Shown one piece after another: positions 1-7,098 of a stretch of DNA of 13,224 nt (positions are counted from its first letter, which is position 1; each line of letters starts with the position of its first letter). Location: NCBI GenBank assembly GCA_964588795.1, contig CAZPQN010000048.1, positions 1 to 13,224 on the forward strand. Reading direction: 5' to 3'. Under the pieces are notes generated by a model, which saw nothing but the letters and a program-made list of their open reading frames with translations, did no database searches and was not told where the DNA came from. The position numbers and the translations under genes were made by a program. Origin of the DNA: CAZPQN01 sp964588795 (GTDB taxonomy: Bacteria; Fidelibacterota; UBA2242).

Positions 1-360
1 TACTATATAAAAACACTTCAGAATAAAATATCCAATATTGAGTCAATATTTGGTGAGTATGCACCCTTTGATAAACGCAAAAAAATATCGGTGAAAAAAA
101 TAGACGGAAACTCTGAATTAAAAATTGTCCCGAATCCTTTTAATAGTTCAGCAAGAATTATTTGTCCTTTCCTATCTAATGAGCCCTTAACCATAAATGT
201 TTGGGATATCACTGGTAAATTGGTTAAAGCTATATCTAAAAATGAAGTATTGACAGATCATACTAATCTCAGAATAAGCGGCCTGGGTTCCGGAATATAT
301 TACTGCCAGATCATTATTGATAAACAAACCTACTGGAAAAAATTCTCGGTCGTGAGGTAA
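1..360 (+). CDS. 3' end of a secreted protein with T9SS type A-like sorting domain (partial)
   Basis: The frame is open from the first base of the window to TAA at 358-360, so this is the last 119 residues of a longer protein whose body lies upstream. An internal ATG at 91 is not the start: the frame continues in front of it. The final ~80 residues have the pattern of a type A sorting domain: a V-P-N-P-F-N-S-S motif, a V-W-D-I-T-G-K-L-V strand, L-G-S-G-I-Y-Y, and a last strand ending W-K-K-F-S-V-V-R. In this family the domain takes a secreted cargo across the outer membrane through the type IX system and is then usually cleaved or anchored. The function of the missing N-terminal body cannot be inferred. 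The next gene starts 2 bases after the stop, so the two are probably co-transcribed. Base composition is AT-rich compared with the genes after 1.9 kb. Confidence 0.82.
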   Translation, partial: YYIKTLQNKISNIESIFGEYAPFDKRKKISVKKIDGNSELKIVPNPFNSSARIICPFLSNEPLTINVWDITGKLVKAISKNEVLTDHTNLRISGLGSGIYYCQIIIDKQTYWKKFSVVR

Positions 361-362
361 AT

Positions 363-1649
363 ATGAAAGCGAATTGGTCCATGTTGATTGTTTTAACCAT
401 CCTAATCGTTTTCAGATGTGAGAGTTTATTCAACAGTAAGGAACACCCGGACAATGGACGGATTGATTGGCCGGCGTTACTGGATAGCCCCTGGCCAATC
501 TGGGGTGGCGATCCTTTGAATACTTACCGGGCAATCTACGCCGGACCGTCCGCAATTACTGATACCGCCTGGTTATTAAGGATACCATCCGGCACAGGTA
601 TACTGGAGTGCGGCTTGTTGATCGGTGACGATGATACCATTTTCGCTACTATCAGTTTCGATAAATCGGTCAATCCGACATCTTCTGTAGGTGACGGAAT
701 ATTGTATAAACTTGATAGAAATGGCGGCATAATCTGGAAGACGATTGTGACCAATGGGAAAGAGTCCCCTGAAGTAATGGTGACTCCGGTATTACTGAGT
801 GATGGTTCTATAATTTCAGCCGCCTTTGATAAATCCCTTACACGCGTCTCGGCCGACGGATCTATTCTATGGCACTTGAGTGCAGTTGCCACTGCCAGCC
901 CTCCGGGATTGCTGGTTGATCAGAATGGAAATATTTTTATCGCAGATTTGTTTGATAACAACTATATAAAATGTTTCTCGTTGACTGGTGGTTTATTGCA
1001 CTTGGTACCACATAGCTTTAACTGGGGAATAGGCCCTTTTCTTCAGGACGGGAGGCATTTACTCGCCTCGTCAAGTGACTCTATTTATTGTCTGGATTTG
1101 GCAGGTAATGTCAAATGGCAATACAATTATAAAACTAAAAGAAATTTAAATAGCTTTAATGACATCAAGATTAACAATTATGGTGAAATTTTCTGTTTCA
1201 ATTATCTGGACACGAGTCTGGTTTGCCTGAACTCCGCTGGCACCGTGAAATGGAAAAAGCCCCTGTCATCTTATGGCAATTTTAATACTTTTATCCCTAA
1301 CATCGCTGTCGATATGGACGATAATTTGATCTTCGGCGTTGTGGATGTGTACCGAGAAGGAGACAGCGATTATGCCGCGGTGGTTTCAATTGATCGAAAG
1401 GGCAAATTGCGCTGGCGCTGTTATCTTGATAATCAGGTCGATTTCTATACGTTGATAATAGACGCAGAGGGCAAAGCTTATTGCGTGGACGGTAAGAAAA
1501 TCTATTTTATTTCGCCTACCGGTATTGTGCTCGGGACCCAGAATTATGAAAATCCCGCGTGGGCCTTCACCAAAACGATGAACCTCGCCATTAATTCACG
1601 CGGTGAACTGCTCGTTTGCTTACCTGATGGAGTGCTGAGACTAAGGTAG
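363..1649 (+). CDS. PQQ-like beta-propeller repeat protein, probably exported
   Basis: A 428-residue protein. The ATG at 363 has a GAGGT Shine-Dalgarno at 354-358 that overlaps the upstream stop, implying translational coupling. Residues 4-18 are hydrophobic and followed by Cys19, which suggests an export signal or lipoprotein, although Arg at -1 makes a poor lipobox. A W-G-G-D-P motif at residues 47-51 is typical of the N-terminal strand of PQQ-type propellers. At least five D-x-x-G-x-[IVL]-x-W-type blade motifs follow: L-D-R-N-G-G-I-I-W-K, V-S-A-D-G-S-I-L-W-H, L-D-L-A-G-N-V-K-W-Q, L-N-S-A-G-T-V-K-W-K and I-D-R-K-G-K-L-R-W-R. A degenerate sixth, I-S-P-T-G-I-V-L, lies near the end. No catalytic residues of a quinoprotein dehydrogenase are evident, so a structural, binding or assembly role is likelier than an enzyme. 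There is no sorting domain of its own. A remnant of a second copy of its 3' end lies just downstream. Confidence 0.8.
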   Translation: MKANWSMLIVLTILIVFRCESLFNSKEHPDNGRIDWPALLDSPWPIWGGDPLNTYRAIYAGPSAITDTAWLLRIPSGTGILECGLLIGDDDTIFATISFDKSVNPTSSVGDGILYKLDRNGGIIWKTIVTNGKESPEVMVTPVLLSDGSIISAAFDKSLTRVSADGSILWHLSAVATASPPGLLVDQNGNIFIADLFDNNYIKCFSLTGGLLHLVPHSFNWGIGPFLQDGRHLLASSSDSIYCLDLAGNVKWQYNYKTKRNLNSFNDIKINNYGEIFCFNYLDTSLVCLNSAGTVKWKKPLSSYGNFNTFIPNIAVDMDDNLIFGVVDVYREGDSDYAAVVSIDRKGKLRWRCYLDNQVDFYTLIIDAEGKAYCVDGKKIYFISPTGIVLGTQNYENPAWAFTKTMNLAINSRGELLVCLPDGVLRLR

Positions 1650-1655
1650 TTTAAA

Positions 1656-1695
1656 TACCCCGATGCTGGCGTCGGGGTAGCTCATTAGGTTTTTT
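1656..1695 (+). terminator. Palindromic hairpin after the propeller gene, terminator-like or palindromic repeat
   Basis: Arms TACCCCGATG (1656-1665) and CGTCGGGGTA (1670-1679) pair over 10 bp, with one G-T wobble, around the loop CTGG. A T6 run follows at 1690-1695, but 10 bases separate it from the stem, which is loose for an intrinsic terminator. It begins 6 bases after the propeller stop. It could instead be a member of a dispersed palindromic repeat family, as it lies between the gene and a decayed copy of its own end. Confidence 0.5.
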
Positions 1696-1699
1696 CTTA

Positions 1700-1851
1700 A
1701 CAAATATCGATGCTTATAGACGCACAATCTACAGCATTGCACATTCCGGCGATTTACTCTGGAGACAGAGTTTTATCGAAGGATCGTTGTCGTTAACTCT
1801 CAGGGTGAACTGATAGTCTGTGGCGCCCACAGGAGATTGAAAGTCAGGTAG
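1700..1851 (+). pseudogene. Frameshifted remnant of the 3' end of a second PQQ-like propeller gene
   Basis: Two frames together recreate the end of the intact propeller gene. In the frame running through 1730, the peptide I-D-A-Y-R-R-T-I-Y-S-I-A-H-S-G-D-L-L-W-R looks like a propeller blade and matches the intact protein's I-D-A ... K-K-I-Y-F-I-S-P-T-G-I-V-L. In the frame of 1792-1851, V-N-S-Q-G-E-L-I-V-C ... L-K-V-R-stop aligns without gaps to the intact C-terminus I-N-S-R-G-E-L-L-V-C ... L-R-L-R-stop, with 9 of 19 residues identical and several conservative changes. Between the I-Y pair and the N-S-x-G-E-L motif the remnant is 25 bases shorter than the intact gene, not a multiple of three, so at least one frameshifting deletion occurred. 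No start codon or ribosome site serves it. This is inferred from hand alignment. Confidence 0.65.
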
Positions 1852-1868
1852 AGACTCTTTGGCTTGGG

Positions 1869-3323
1869 TTAAAGCTTGTAACTAAGGGCCAATTGATGTG
1901 ACTGTCCCCCGCGGTACTGATAGCGGAGGTCGGGACGTCTCTCGAAGAATTGCAGGGGACTGGCATCCAAGCGCCGCCCGTACGGCAACAGCTGGCGGAA
2001 GGTATACGCGATCGTCCAGCGTCCGAAGCGCCGCTCGGCATGCCAGTCGCAATTCAAAAGGTACAGTTCATAATCGAAGGGATAATCGAGCGGGCGGGAA
2101 TATAGCCCGAATTCCAGATGCGCTTCGCCGCGGATCCACAAGCGATAGGTCGTGTGCGAAAATTGCAGGCTGGGAGTATGCTCACAGTTCAACCATCTGA
2201 AGGTCGTCTGAGCCGCCGCCTGCTGCCCGAACGATCCACCGCGTTTAAAATCGCCCTCCATACTATGGGCGATCGGCAGAATCCCACCCATCAGGCCCAA
2301 AACTGGCGTATTGACTTCAAAATCCAGATCGTATTTGGCACAGGATAATCCGCCCTGCAAACGCCACCGCTCACGGCGCCAATATCCGTCGAGCCGCACG
2401 CCGATGCGGCTCCAGTCCAGGAACCCAAGACTGGCGTAATCAATCATCCCCGGCGGGTGATTAGCGGTTTCCAGCGCATAGCGATTTCGATAAAAGGTCA
2501 GACTGATCTGCGCCCGATCACCGGGATTTTCCCACCAGAGTTTGACCAATTGCGTGGTGCCGTCGGCCGGCACATCCAAGCGTCGCCGACCATTCAGGGC
2601 AGCATAATTATTCTGGTTGGTATAGCGTATTGCCCAAGCCTGCGTCAGACGGGCGAGCGTAACCGCTAATCCAAACCGACCATGGTCTACGATGGGCGTC
2701 GAGCCCCAGAGCAGGAGCATCTGGCGGTTCAGGTCGAGGTGGTGATGCAACTCATCTCCGAAAGTGCCGGGCAGGTGGTCAAGGAAAAAAAGGTTCATGG
2801 CCAAGTCAGGGGACGTCGGAAAACGCTTGATGCGGAGGTCAAAAACCGTTGCGGCGCGCCAACCCGTACCACCGATACCGAACAGTCCCTTGCCGGTCGT
2901 AGTCGCCCACTGCAAACGATATTCGTTCAAATGCACCGGCACTTGTGCCGAGAGCATGGTCAGGTCCCGGCGATTGGTAAAGCGGTAAGCGTCATCGGCC
3001 AATTCGAGTCGCGCCAAATGCTGGCGCTCCCGGAAGCGCTTTGGATAGTTCAACGCGAAGCGGGTCTGATAGCCATTGATTCCCAAGACGTCACGGCGGG
3101 TGATTTTTTTTGTAAAGAGATCGTCGCAGGTCGCGGTCAGATCAAAGACTGGCGTGGTCTGCTGAAAATCGCAGAACCTGATGACCGTTACCTCAGGAAA
3201 CCCGAACAGGTCGGAAAATAATTCTGACCACAGATCGGCGCTCTGCAGGCGCACCACCCAGCAAAAAAGAACGGTCGGGAAAAGCAGGCTTCGCCCGACC
3301 GTTTTTATACCAATGTTTGACAA
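1869..3323 (-). CDS. Probable outer-membrane beta-barrel protein of unknown function
   Basis: A 484-residue protein. The N-terminus has basic residues (K7, R11), a hydrophobic stretch L-L-F-P-T-V-L-F-C-W-V-V, and a plausible signal peptidase site after L-Q-S-A. The rest is rich in aromatic and alternating polar/hydrophobic strands (for example near R-I-G-V-R-L-D-G-Y-W and W-T-I-A-Y-T-F-R-Q) and ends L-A-L-S-Y-K-L, as expected for a barrel whose last strand closes the structure. No named family was recognised. The only start that keeps the signal peptide is TTG at 3323-3321; no ATG exists there. It lies 8 bases after the stop of the upstream secreted-protein gene, so the two form an operon and may be translationally coupled. 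Oddly, a strong terminator-like hairpin lies inside codons 7-21. Barrel nature is inferred from pattern only; a periplasmic protein remains possible. Confidence 0.7.
   Translation of the reverse strand: MSNIGIKTVGRSLLFPTVLFCWVVRLQSADLWSELFSDLFGFPEVTVIRFCDFQQTTPVFDLTATCDDLFTKKITRRDVLGINGYQTRFALNYPKRFRERQHLARLELADDAYRFTNRRDLTMLSAQVPVHLNEYRLQWATTTGKGLFGIGGTGWRAATVFDLRIKRFPTSPDLAMNLFFLDHLPGTFGDELHHHLDLNRQMLLLWGSTPIVDHGRFGLAVTLARLTQAWAIRYTNQNNYAALNGRRRLDVPADGTTQLVKLWWENPGDRAQISLTFYRNRYALETANHPPGMIDYASLGFLDWSRIGVRLDGYWRRERWRLQGGLSCAKYDLDFEVNTPVLGLMGGILPIAHSMEGDFKRGGSFGQQAAAQTTFRWLNCEHTPSLQFSHTTYRLWIRGEAHLEFGLYSRPLDYPFDYELYLLNCDWHAERRFGRWTIAYTFRQLLPYGRRLDASPLQFFERRPDLRYQYRGGQSHQLALSYKL
3263..3306. 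terminator. Bidirectional terminator-like hairpin inside the start of the barrel gene
   Basis: Perfect 10-bp GC-rich arms AACGGTCGGG (3270-3279) and CCCGACCGTT (3294-3303) enclose a 14-base loop that can form a further AAG/CTT pairing. Reading leftward, the stem is followed by C and then T6 (complement of 3263-3268); reading rightward it runs straight into T5 (3302-3306). Both are classical intrinsic-terminator geometry. It begins about 28 bases past the stop of the 783-residue gene, exactly where that gene's terminator would be expected, but it is also within the signal-peptide codons of the next gene. It could act as a terminator, as an attenuator relieved by ribosomes, or both. Confidence 0.7.
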
Positions 3324-3331
3324 ATACTACT

Positions 3332-5683
3332 CTATTTGATCAGCATCATTTTACGGATGAACCGCTGGTTAGCGGCTTCCAAAACCGCCAGATAAATTCC
3401 GGATGGCTGGCGTGCGGCATCCCATACCTGCCGATAATGACCGGCAGGCAGGCGGTCGGCGACCAGCGTCGCTATCACCTGACCCTGCAGATTGATGATG
3501 GTGAGGCGTACCTCCGCGGATTTGGGCAGGTCAAATTCGATGCCCGTTACAGGATTGAACGGATTGGGGTACACCGGTAGGAGCGCGAATTCACGCGGCA
3601 GAACGGGAATTCGAGAACCAATGGCCTGATAAGGACGATTGGGGAACATTCCGCCCAGGCGCTGATCGTACCCGAAGTAGTTGGCTTTCCACATTTGCAG
3701 GAAGCTGGCTGGCGGATTGTCGAACCAGGCGGAGAAATTGATCGGCTCCTCCCATAAGTAAGTCGGCGTTTCCGGAGTGGCAAAGTCAACCTCCAGGCTC
3801 CAGGCGACAAAGCTCAGCATTGACGACCCGAACGCCAATTCCAGGCAATTAATATTGAAATCATCTTCATAGGGCGCGATCGCTTCAAAGAGCATCGTCA
3901 GACGATCACAGAAAGTGCCGATGTTGTTGAAAGCTTTTTCCAACCAGCGACCGGCCTGATGAAATTTTTCGACTCCGGTCGGCGTCACTGTCAGAAACTT
4001 GGGGTTGGAGGCTTCCAGGATCAGGATCAGCTCACCTTCATTGTTGACGTCGGAAAAATTGAGATAGGACGGATCGAGGTCGAGCACGAATATTTCGCTC
4101 AGATCGCGGTACAGGCCTCCAATGGCCTGCGCGACTAATTTGACACCCTCCGCCATCAGCGACAGCGTTCCGACCGCCCCGGCCACCTGCGGCACGGTGA
4201 TATAATTGATGGAAAATTCGGAGGTCGGAGTAATGGTATAGCGATTGAGAATTTCATCGTTGTATTTCTCGAGGATGACGAAGTTGGTCGGGCTCGGACT
4301 GTTAATATATTGCTCCAGATGGAAGCGAATCTCCTCAATTTCGGCACTGAGGTCGAAATCCGCCCACTCAAATTTATAGGTCAGGCTGTCAATGCGTCCA
4401 TTTTGCAGATAGCGAAAAGCCTCCTGCAGATTGCCCAAATAAACCGGATCGGTCACCAGCTCCACCAACAGGGCCAGGGCTACCCCCATGTGATGGTCGG
4501 GCAACATGGGATTCATCGCCAGCCACTGCGATTTCTTGTAAGCGAGACGCGCCTTGACGACTAACAGGTCATCATTGGCGTTCAGCACCAGATCGGACCG
4601 GATTATTGTCAGCCAGTCAGCTGGAAGCCCCTTGGGAAAAATGCCTTTAAAGGTATGGCCGCTGATTTCACCGTCGCGATAGAAATCCTCATAAACGGTC
4701 CAGAGACCGCCGCCCGGCATATTCTGCAGGAGGGCTAAAAAATTGATGGTCTTGGCTTCGGATTCCGGTCCTATTGGGAACTCTTTGCCCGCCAAAAGAT
4801 CATCACCGAATTTCGCAAAATCCCGCGCGGCATTCAGGCCTGCCAGACTCGGCTGGAGCGGGCTGAGCGGCTGATTGGTTAGAATGACCTCGAGGGTATC
4901 GGTCAGCTCTTGAAAAGTCGCCAGTCCGGTGCGGAGGTTCGCCACACCTGGCAGCACATCGCCGCCCGGAATTTCCATGACGGAATCCAGGTAGGCAAAA
5001 CCCTCATCAAACTGGCTATTCAGCAGGGTTCCTAAGCGATCCACATCGTGCAGGTGATTGAAGAATCCGCGCGTAAAGACAAACGTCTTTTCATCATTGA
5101 GACTCTCTTTAAGCAGAACATTCAGCGTGAAATCGGCATTGCCGTCATAAACTGTCTGCCAGTGCTGACCGCAGAGCTCACCATAATAGCGCAGGTCGGC
5201 TTTAAAGGTCTCGATCTCCACGCCGATGGCATCAAAATCCGCTTCGGCATCCCGAAAGTAAGCTTTGACCTCGTCACGGAACTCCGGGTAAGCACCAGAC
5301 TGAAAGAACTCCGTCAGCAAGTCGAAGAATTTTGCCTGACTTTCGGCGTTCAGAATCGGCTCCAGCGTGGTGTTAATCGTATACAGTCCATGGAAAGTAT
5401 TGAGCATAGCATCGAAAAATAGCGGCGGCACGTTCTCAGCCAGGGTATCGCGGTTGACTTGCACCCAGACGGCTTGAATCACCGCCAGGGCCATGTGGGC
5501 CCGCATGGTCTGGGCATTGTCGCCACCCGGTAGAAGCTGTGCTTGGAAGGCGGCTTCCTGGTTTTGCAAATAGGTAATATAATCGGTATCAATGGTAGAT
5601 TGCAGGATCAGATCGGGCACCTGGGCATTCAATCCGGCGACGGCCAGCGCTCCGCAAATTAGAATTCTGATGATTTTCAGCAT
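3332..5683 (-). CDS. Large secreted protein with C-terminal T9SS type A-like sorting domain
   Basis: A 783-residue protein. The ATG at 5683 is set by an AAGGAG Shine-Dalgarno (complement of 5690-5695), 6 bases upstream. Residues 1-20 form a signal peptide with a likely cut at L-N-A-Q. Residues ~21-690 are acidic, look largely helical, and match no family I recognise. Residues ~695-783 are a sorting domain: P-N-P-F-N-P-V-T at 706-713, then a V-R-L-T-I-I-N-L-Q-G-Q-V-I strand, L-P-A-G-H-Y-R-Q-V-W-D-A, S-G-I-Y, and a terminal R-K-M-M-L-I-K. The protein is therefore expected to go through Sec to the periplasm and then to the cell surface or medium by the type IX system, or to remain surface-attached. 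It is the first gene of a unit with the barrel gene and diverges from the alpha-oxoamine synthase gene. The substrate or partner is unknown. Confidence 0.85.
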   Translation of the reverse strand: MLKIIRILICGALAVAGLNAQVPDLILQSTIDTDYITYLQNQEAAFQAQLLPGGDNAQTMRAHMALAVIQAVWVQVNRDTLAENVPPLFFDAMLNTFHGLYTINTTLEPILNAESQAKFFDLLTEFFQSGAYPEFRDEVKAYFRDAEADFDAIGVEIETFKADLRYYGELCGQHWQTVYDGNADFTLNVLLKESLNDEKTFVFTRGFFNHLHDVDRLGTLLNSQFDEGFAYLDSVMEIPGGDVLPGVANLRTGLATFQELTDTLEVILTNQPLSPLQPSLAGLNAARDFAKFGDDLLAGKEFPIGPESEAKTINFLALLQNMPGGGLWTVYEDFYRDGEISGHTFKGIFPKGLPADWLTIIRSDLVLNANDDLLVVKARLAYKKSQWLAMNPMLPDHHMGVALALLVELVTDPVYLGNLQEAFRYLQNGRIDSLTYKFEWADFDLSAEIEEIRFHLEQYINSPSPTNFVILEKYNDEILNRYTITPTSEFSINYITVPQVAGAVGTLSLMAEGVKLVAQAIGGLYRDLSEIFVLDLDPSYLNFSDVNNEGELILILEASNPKFLTVTPTGVEKFHQAGRWLEKAFNNIGTFCDRLTMLFEAIAPYEDDFNINCLELAFGSSMLSFVAWSLEVDFATPETPTYLWEEPINFSAWFDNPPASFLQMWKANYFGYDQRLGGMFPNRPYQAIGSRIPVLPREFALLPVYPNPFNPVTGIEFDLPKSAEVRLTIINLQGQVIATLVADRLPAGHYRQVWDAARQPSGIYLAVLEAANQRFIRKMMLIK

Positions 5684-5737
5684 GGCAATCTCCTTAATTT
5701 ATTGTGTTACTAATATACAGGATTTTCTCTGTAAATG

Positions 5738-5753
5738 TGTAACAATTGTCACA
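5738..5753. promoter_or_regulatory. Imperfect 16-bp palindrome in the divergent gap, possible operator
   Basis: TGTAACAATTGTCACA is a palindrome apart from one mismatched pair: a perfect ACAATTGT core, flanked by TGT and ACA. A second inverted repeat, TACAG-N8-CTGTA, lies at 5716-5733. On the minus strand a TATATT box (complement of 5712-5717) could be the -10 of the secreted-protein gene, which would put both repeats over the upstream side of that promoter. This is consistent with a transcription-factor site controlling the divergent genes, but it rests on symmetry alone. Confidence 0.35.
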
Positions 5754-5796
5754 GGTTTCCTTTTGTACCCGGTTGTTTACAGGGCCTGGACGCGGT

Positions 5797-5825
5797 TTGC
5801 AATTGTTTCTCCTCGTCGTTTAAAT
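5797..5825 (+). promoter_or_regulatory. Weak candidate sigma-70-like promoter for the five-gene operon
   Basis: TTGCAA (5797-5802) and TTAAAT (5820-5825) are separated by 17 bases and match the -35 and -10 consensus at 4 of 6 positions each. The site lies 35 bases before the chosen ATG at 5861. Groups related to Bacteroidota may use different promoter elements, so this is tentative. Confidence 0.25.
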
Positions 5826-5860
5826 TAAGCCCTGTTTTAGCAGATTGTGAGGTTTGTACC

Positions 5861-7042
5861 ATGGATTTATTCAAAAAGTGTTACGAATTCAAAGATGCGC
5901 AAATCGCCCGGGCCCAAGGCTATTATCCGTATTTCATCCCCTTTTCAGGGGGCGACGACACCATGATGGTTTACCAAGGTGAACGCAAGATCATGATCGG
6001 GTCGAATAATTATTTAGGCCTGACTCACCACCCCAAGGTTCTGGAAGCGGCGCAGGCGGCGCTGAAGACCTATGGCACCGGACGCACCGGCAGTCGCTTT
6101 TTGAACGGCACGCTGGACATCCACGAAGATTTCGAACGGGAGCTGGCGGAATTTATAGGCAAGCCGGCGGCCCTGGTTTTTTCCAATGGCTACCTGGTTA
6201 ATCAAGGTACAATTGCCACTCTGGCCGGGAAAAAGGATTTCATCCTCAGCGATAAGCTCAACCACGCCAGCATTGTGGACGGCTGTAAATTTTCCGGCGC
6301 CCATGTTTTGCGCTATGCCCACAATGATATGGAGGATCTAGCACGGGTGATAAGCTCCGTACCCGCGAATGCCGCCACTCTGTTAGTCATCGACGGCGTT
6401 TTTTCGATGGAAGGCGACATCGCCCGCCTGCCGCAAATTCTGCAACAAACGCAACCGCGCGGCATCCGGATAATGGTTGATGATGCCCATGCCCTCGGCG
6501 TGCTCGGTCCGCATGGAGAAGGCACCGCGGCGCATTTTGGATTTTCGCAACAGGTAGACCTGACAATGGGAACCTTCTCCAAGTCATTCGGTGCGGTCGG
6601 CGGGTTCATCGCCGGTGAATTTGAAGTCGTGGATTACATCAAACACTTCGCCCGCAGTATGATTTTTACCGCCAGTTTGCCGCCCAGTGTCGTGGCCTCC
6701 ACCCGTGCCGCCCTGCAGATTATCAAAGGCGAACCGGAACGGCGTCAACGTCTGATCCAGATCGGCAACTATATGCGCACGGAGTTCAAACGCCTCGGTT
6801 TCGATACCTCCACCAGCGAGACCCCCATTATTCCGATCATCATCGGCGACAATATGAAAACCTTCACTTTCTGGAAAATGCTGTTCGAGGCCGGAGTCTA
6901 TACCAACGCCGTCATCAGCCCCGCGGTGCCCAGCAATTCCTCCCGCCTGCGCACCAGCTATATCGCCACGCACACCGATGACCAACTCAATTTCGTGCTC
7001 GAGCAGTTCTCCCGGATAGGAAAAACACTGTCAATCATTTAA
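5861..7042 (+). CDS. Alpha-oxoamine synthase, probable serine palmitoyltransferase
   Basis: A 393-residue PLP enzyme of the class II aminotransferase / alpha-oxoamine synthase family, of normal length. These enzymes condense an amino acid with an acyl-CoA and release CO2. Visible landmarks are G-S-N-N-Y-L-G-L, Y-G-T-G-R-T-G-S-R-F-L-N-G-T, the PLP-stacking histidine in L-N-H135-A-S-I-V-D-G, the pyridine-binding aspartate in V-D207-D-A-H-A-L-G, and the Schiff-base lysine in T-F-S-K241-S-F-G. The start Y-P-Y-F-I-P-F and the wording around S-R-F-L-N-G-T-L-D-I-H resemble bacterial serine palmitoyltransferases, which begin sphingolipid synthesis (L-serine plus palmitoyl-CoA to 3-ketosphinganine). 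Glycine C-acetyltransferase (Kbl) or BioF activity cannot be excluded. The frame is open from 5735, but the ATG at 5861 is preferred: it has GTGAGG at 5847-5852, and the 42 residues upstream are Cys-rich and unlike the family. It heads a five-gene operon. Confidence 0.85.
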   Translation: MDLFKKCYEFKDAQIARAQGYYPYFIPFSGGDDTMMVYQGERKIMIGSNNYLGLTHHPKVLEAAQAALKTYGTGRTGSRFLNGTLDIHEDFERELAEFIGKPAALVFSNGYLVNQGTIATLAGKKDFILSDKLNHASIVDGCKFSGAHVLRYAHNDMEDLARVISSVPANAATLLVIDGVFSMEGDIARLPQILQQTQPRGIRIMVDDAHALGVLGPHGEGTAAHFGFSQQVDLTMGTFSKSFGAVGGFIAGEFEVVDYIKHFARSMIFTASLPPSVVASTRAALQIIKGEPERRQRLIQIGNYMRTEFKRLGFDTSTSETPIIPIIIGDNMKTFTFWKMLFEAGVYTNAVISPAVPSNSSRLRTSYIATHTDDQLNFVLEQFSRIGKTLSII

Positions 7043-7098
7043 ATTAGCCACTGATGGCCATTCTCAATCAGATCACCACAGCAGGGTCAAAATCCTGC

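Noticed and set aside
1818..1832. CTGTGG-CGC-CCACAG hairpin as a terminator
   Set aside because: The stem is only 6 bp, no T run follows on either strand, and the bases are explained as part of the propeller-gene remnant.
2682..3221. 179-residue plus-strand frame opposite the barrel gene
   Set aside because: It has low-complexity basic/polar content without a domain pattern and lies inside a gene with a signal peptide and strand pattern on the other strand.
5735..5860. 42-residue N-terminal extension of the alpha-oxoamine synthase
   Set aside because: The extension is Cys-rich and foreign to the family. It overlaps the divergent control region, and the ATG at 5861 has GTGAGG at good spacing and gives the normal family length.
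7054..7098. Earlier ATG for the Ig-like lipoprotein
   Set aside because: It would put 15 polar residues before the signal peptide and has no ribosome site; the start at 7099 gives a standard lipoprotein signal.
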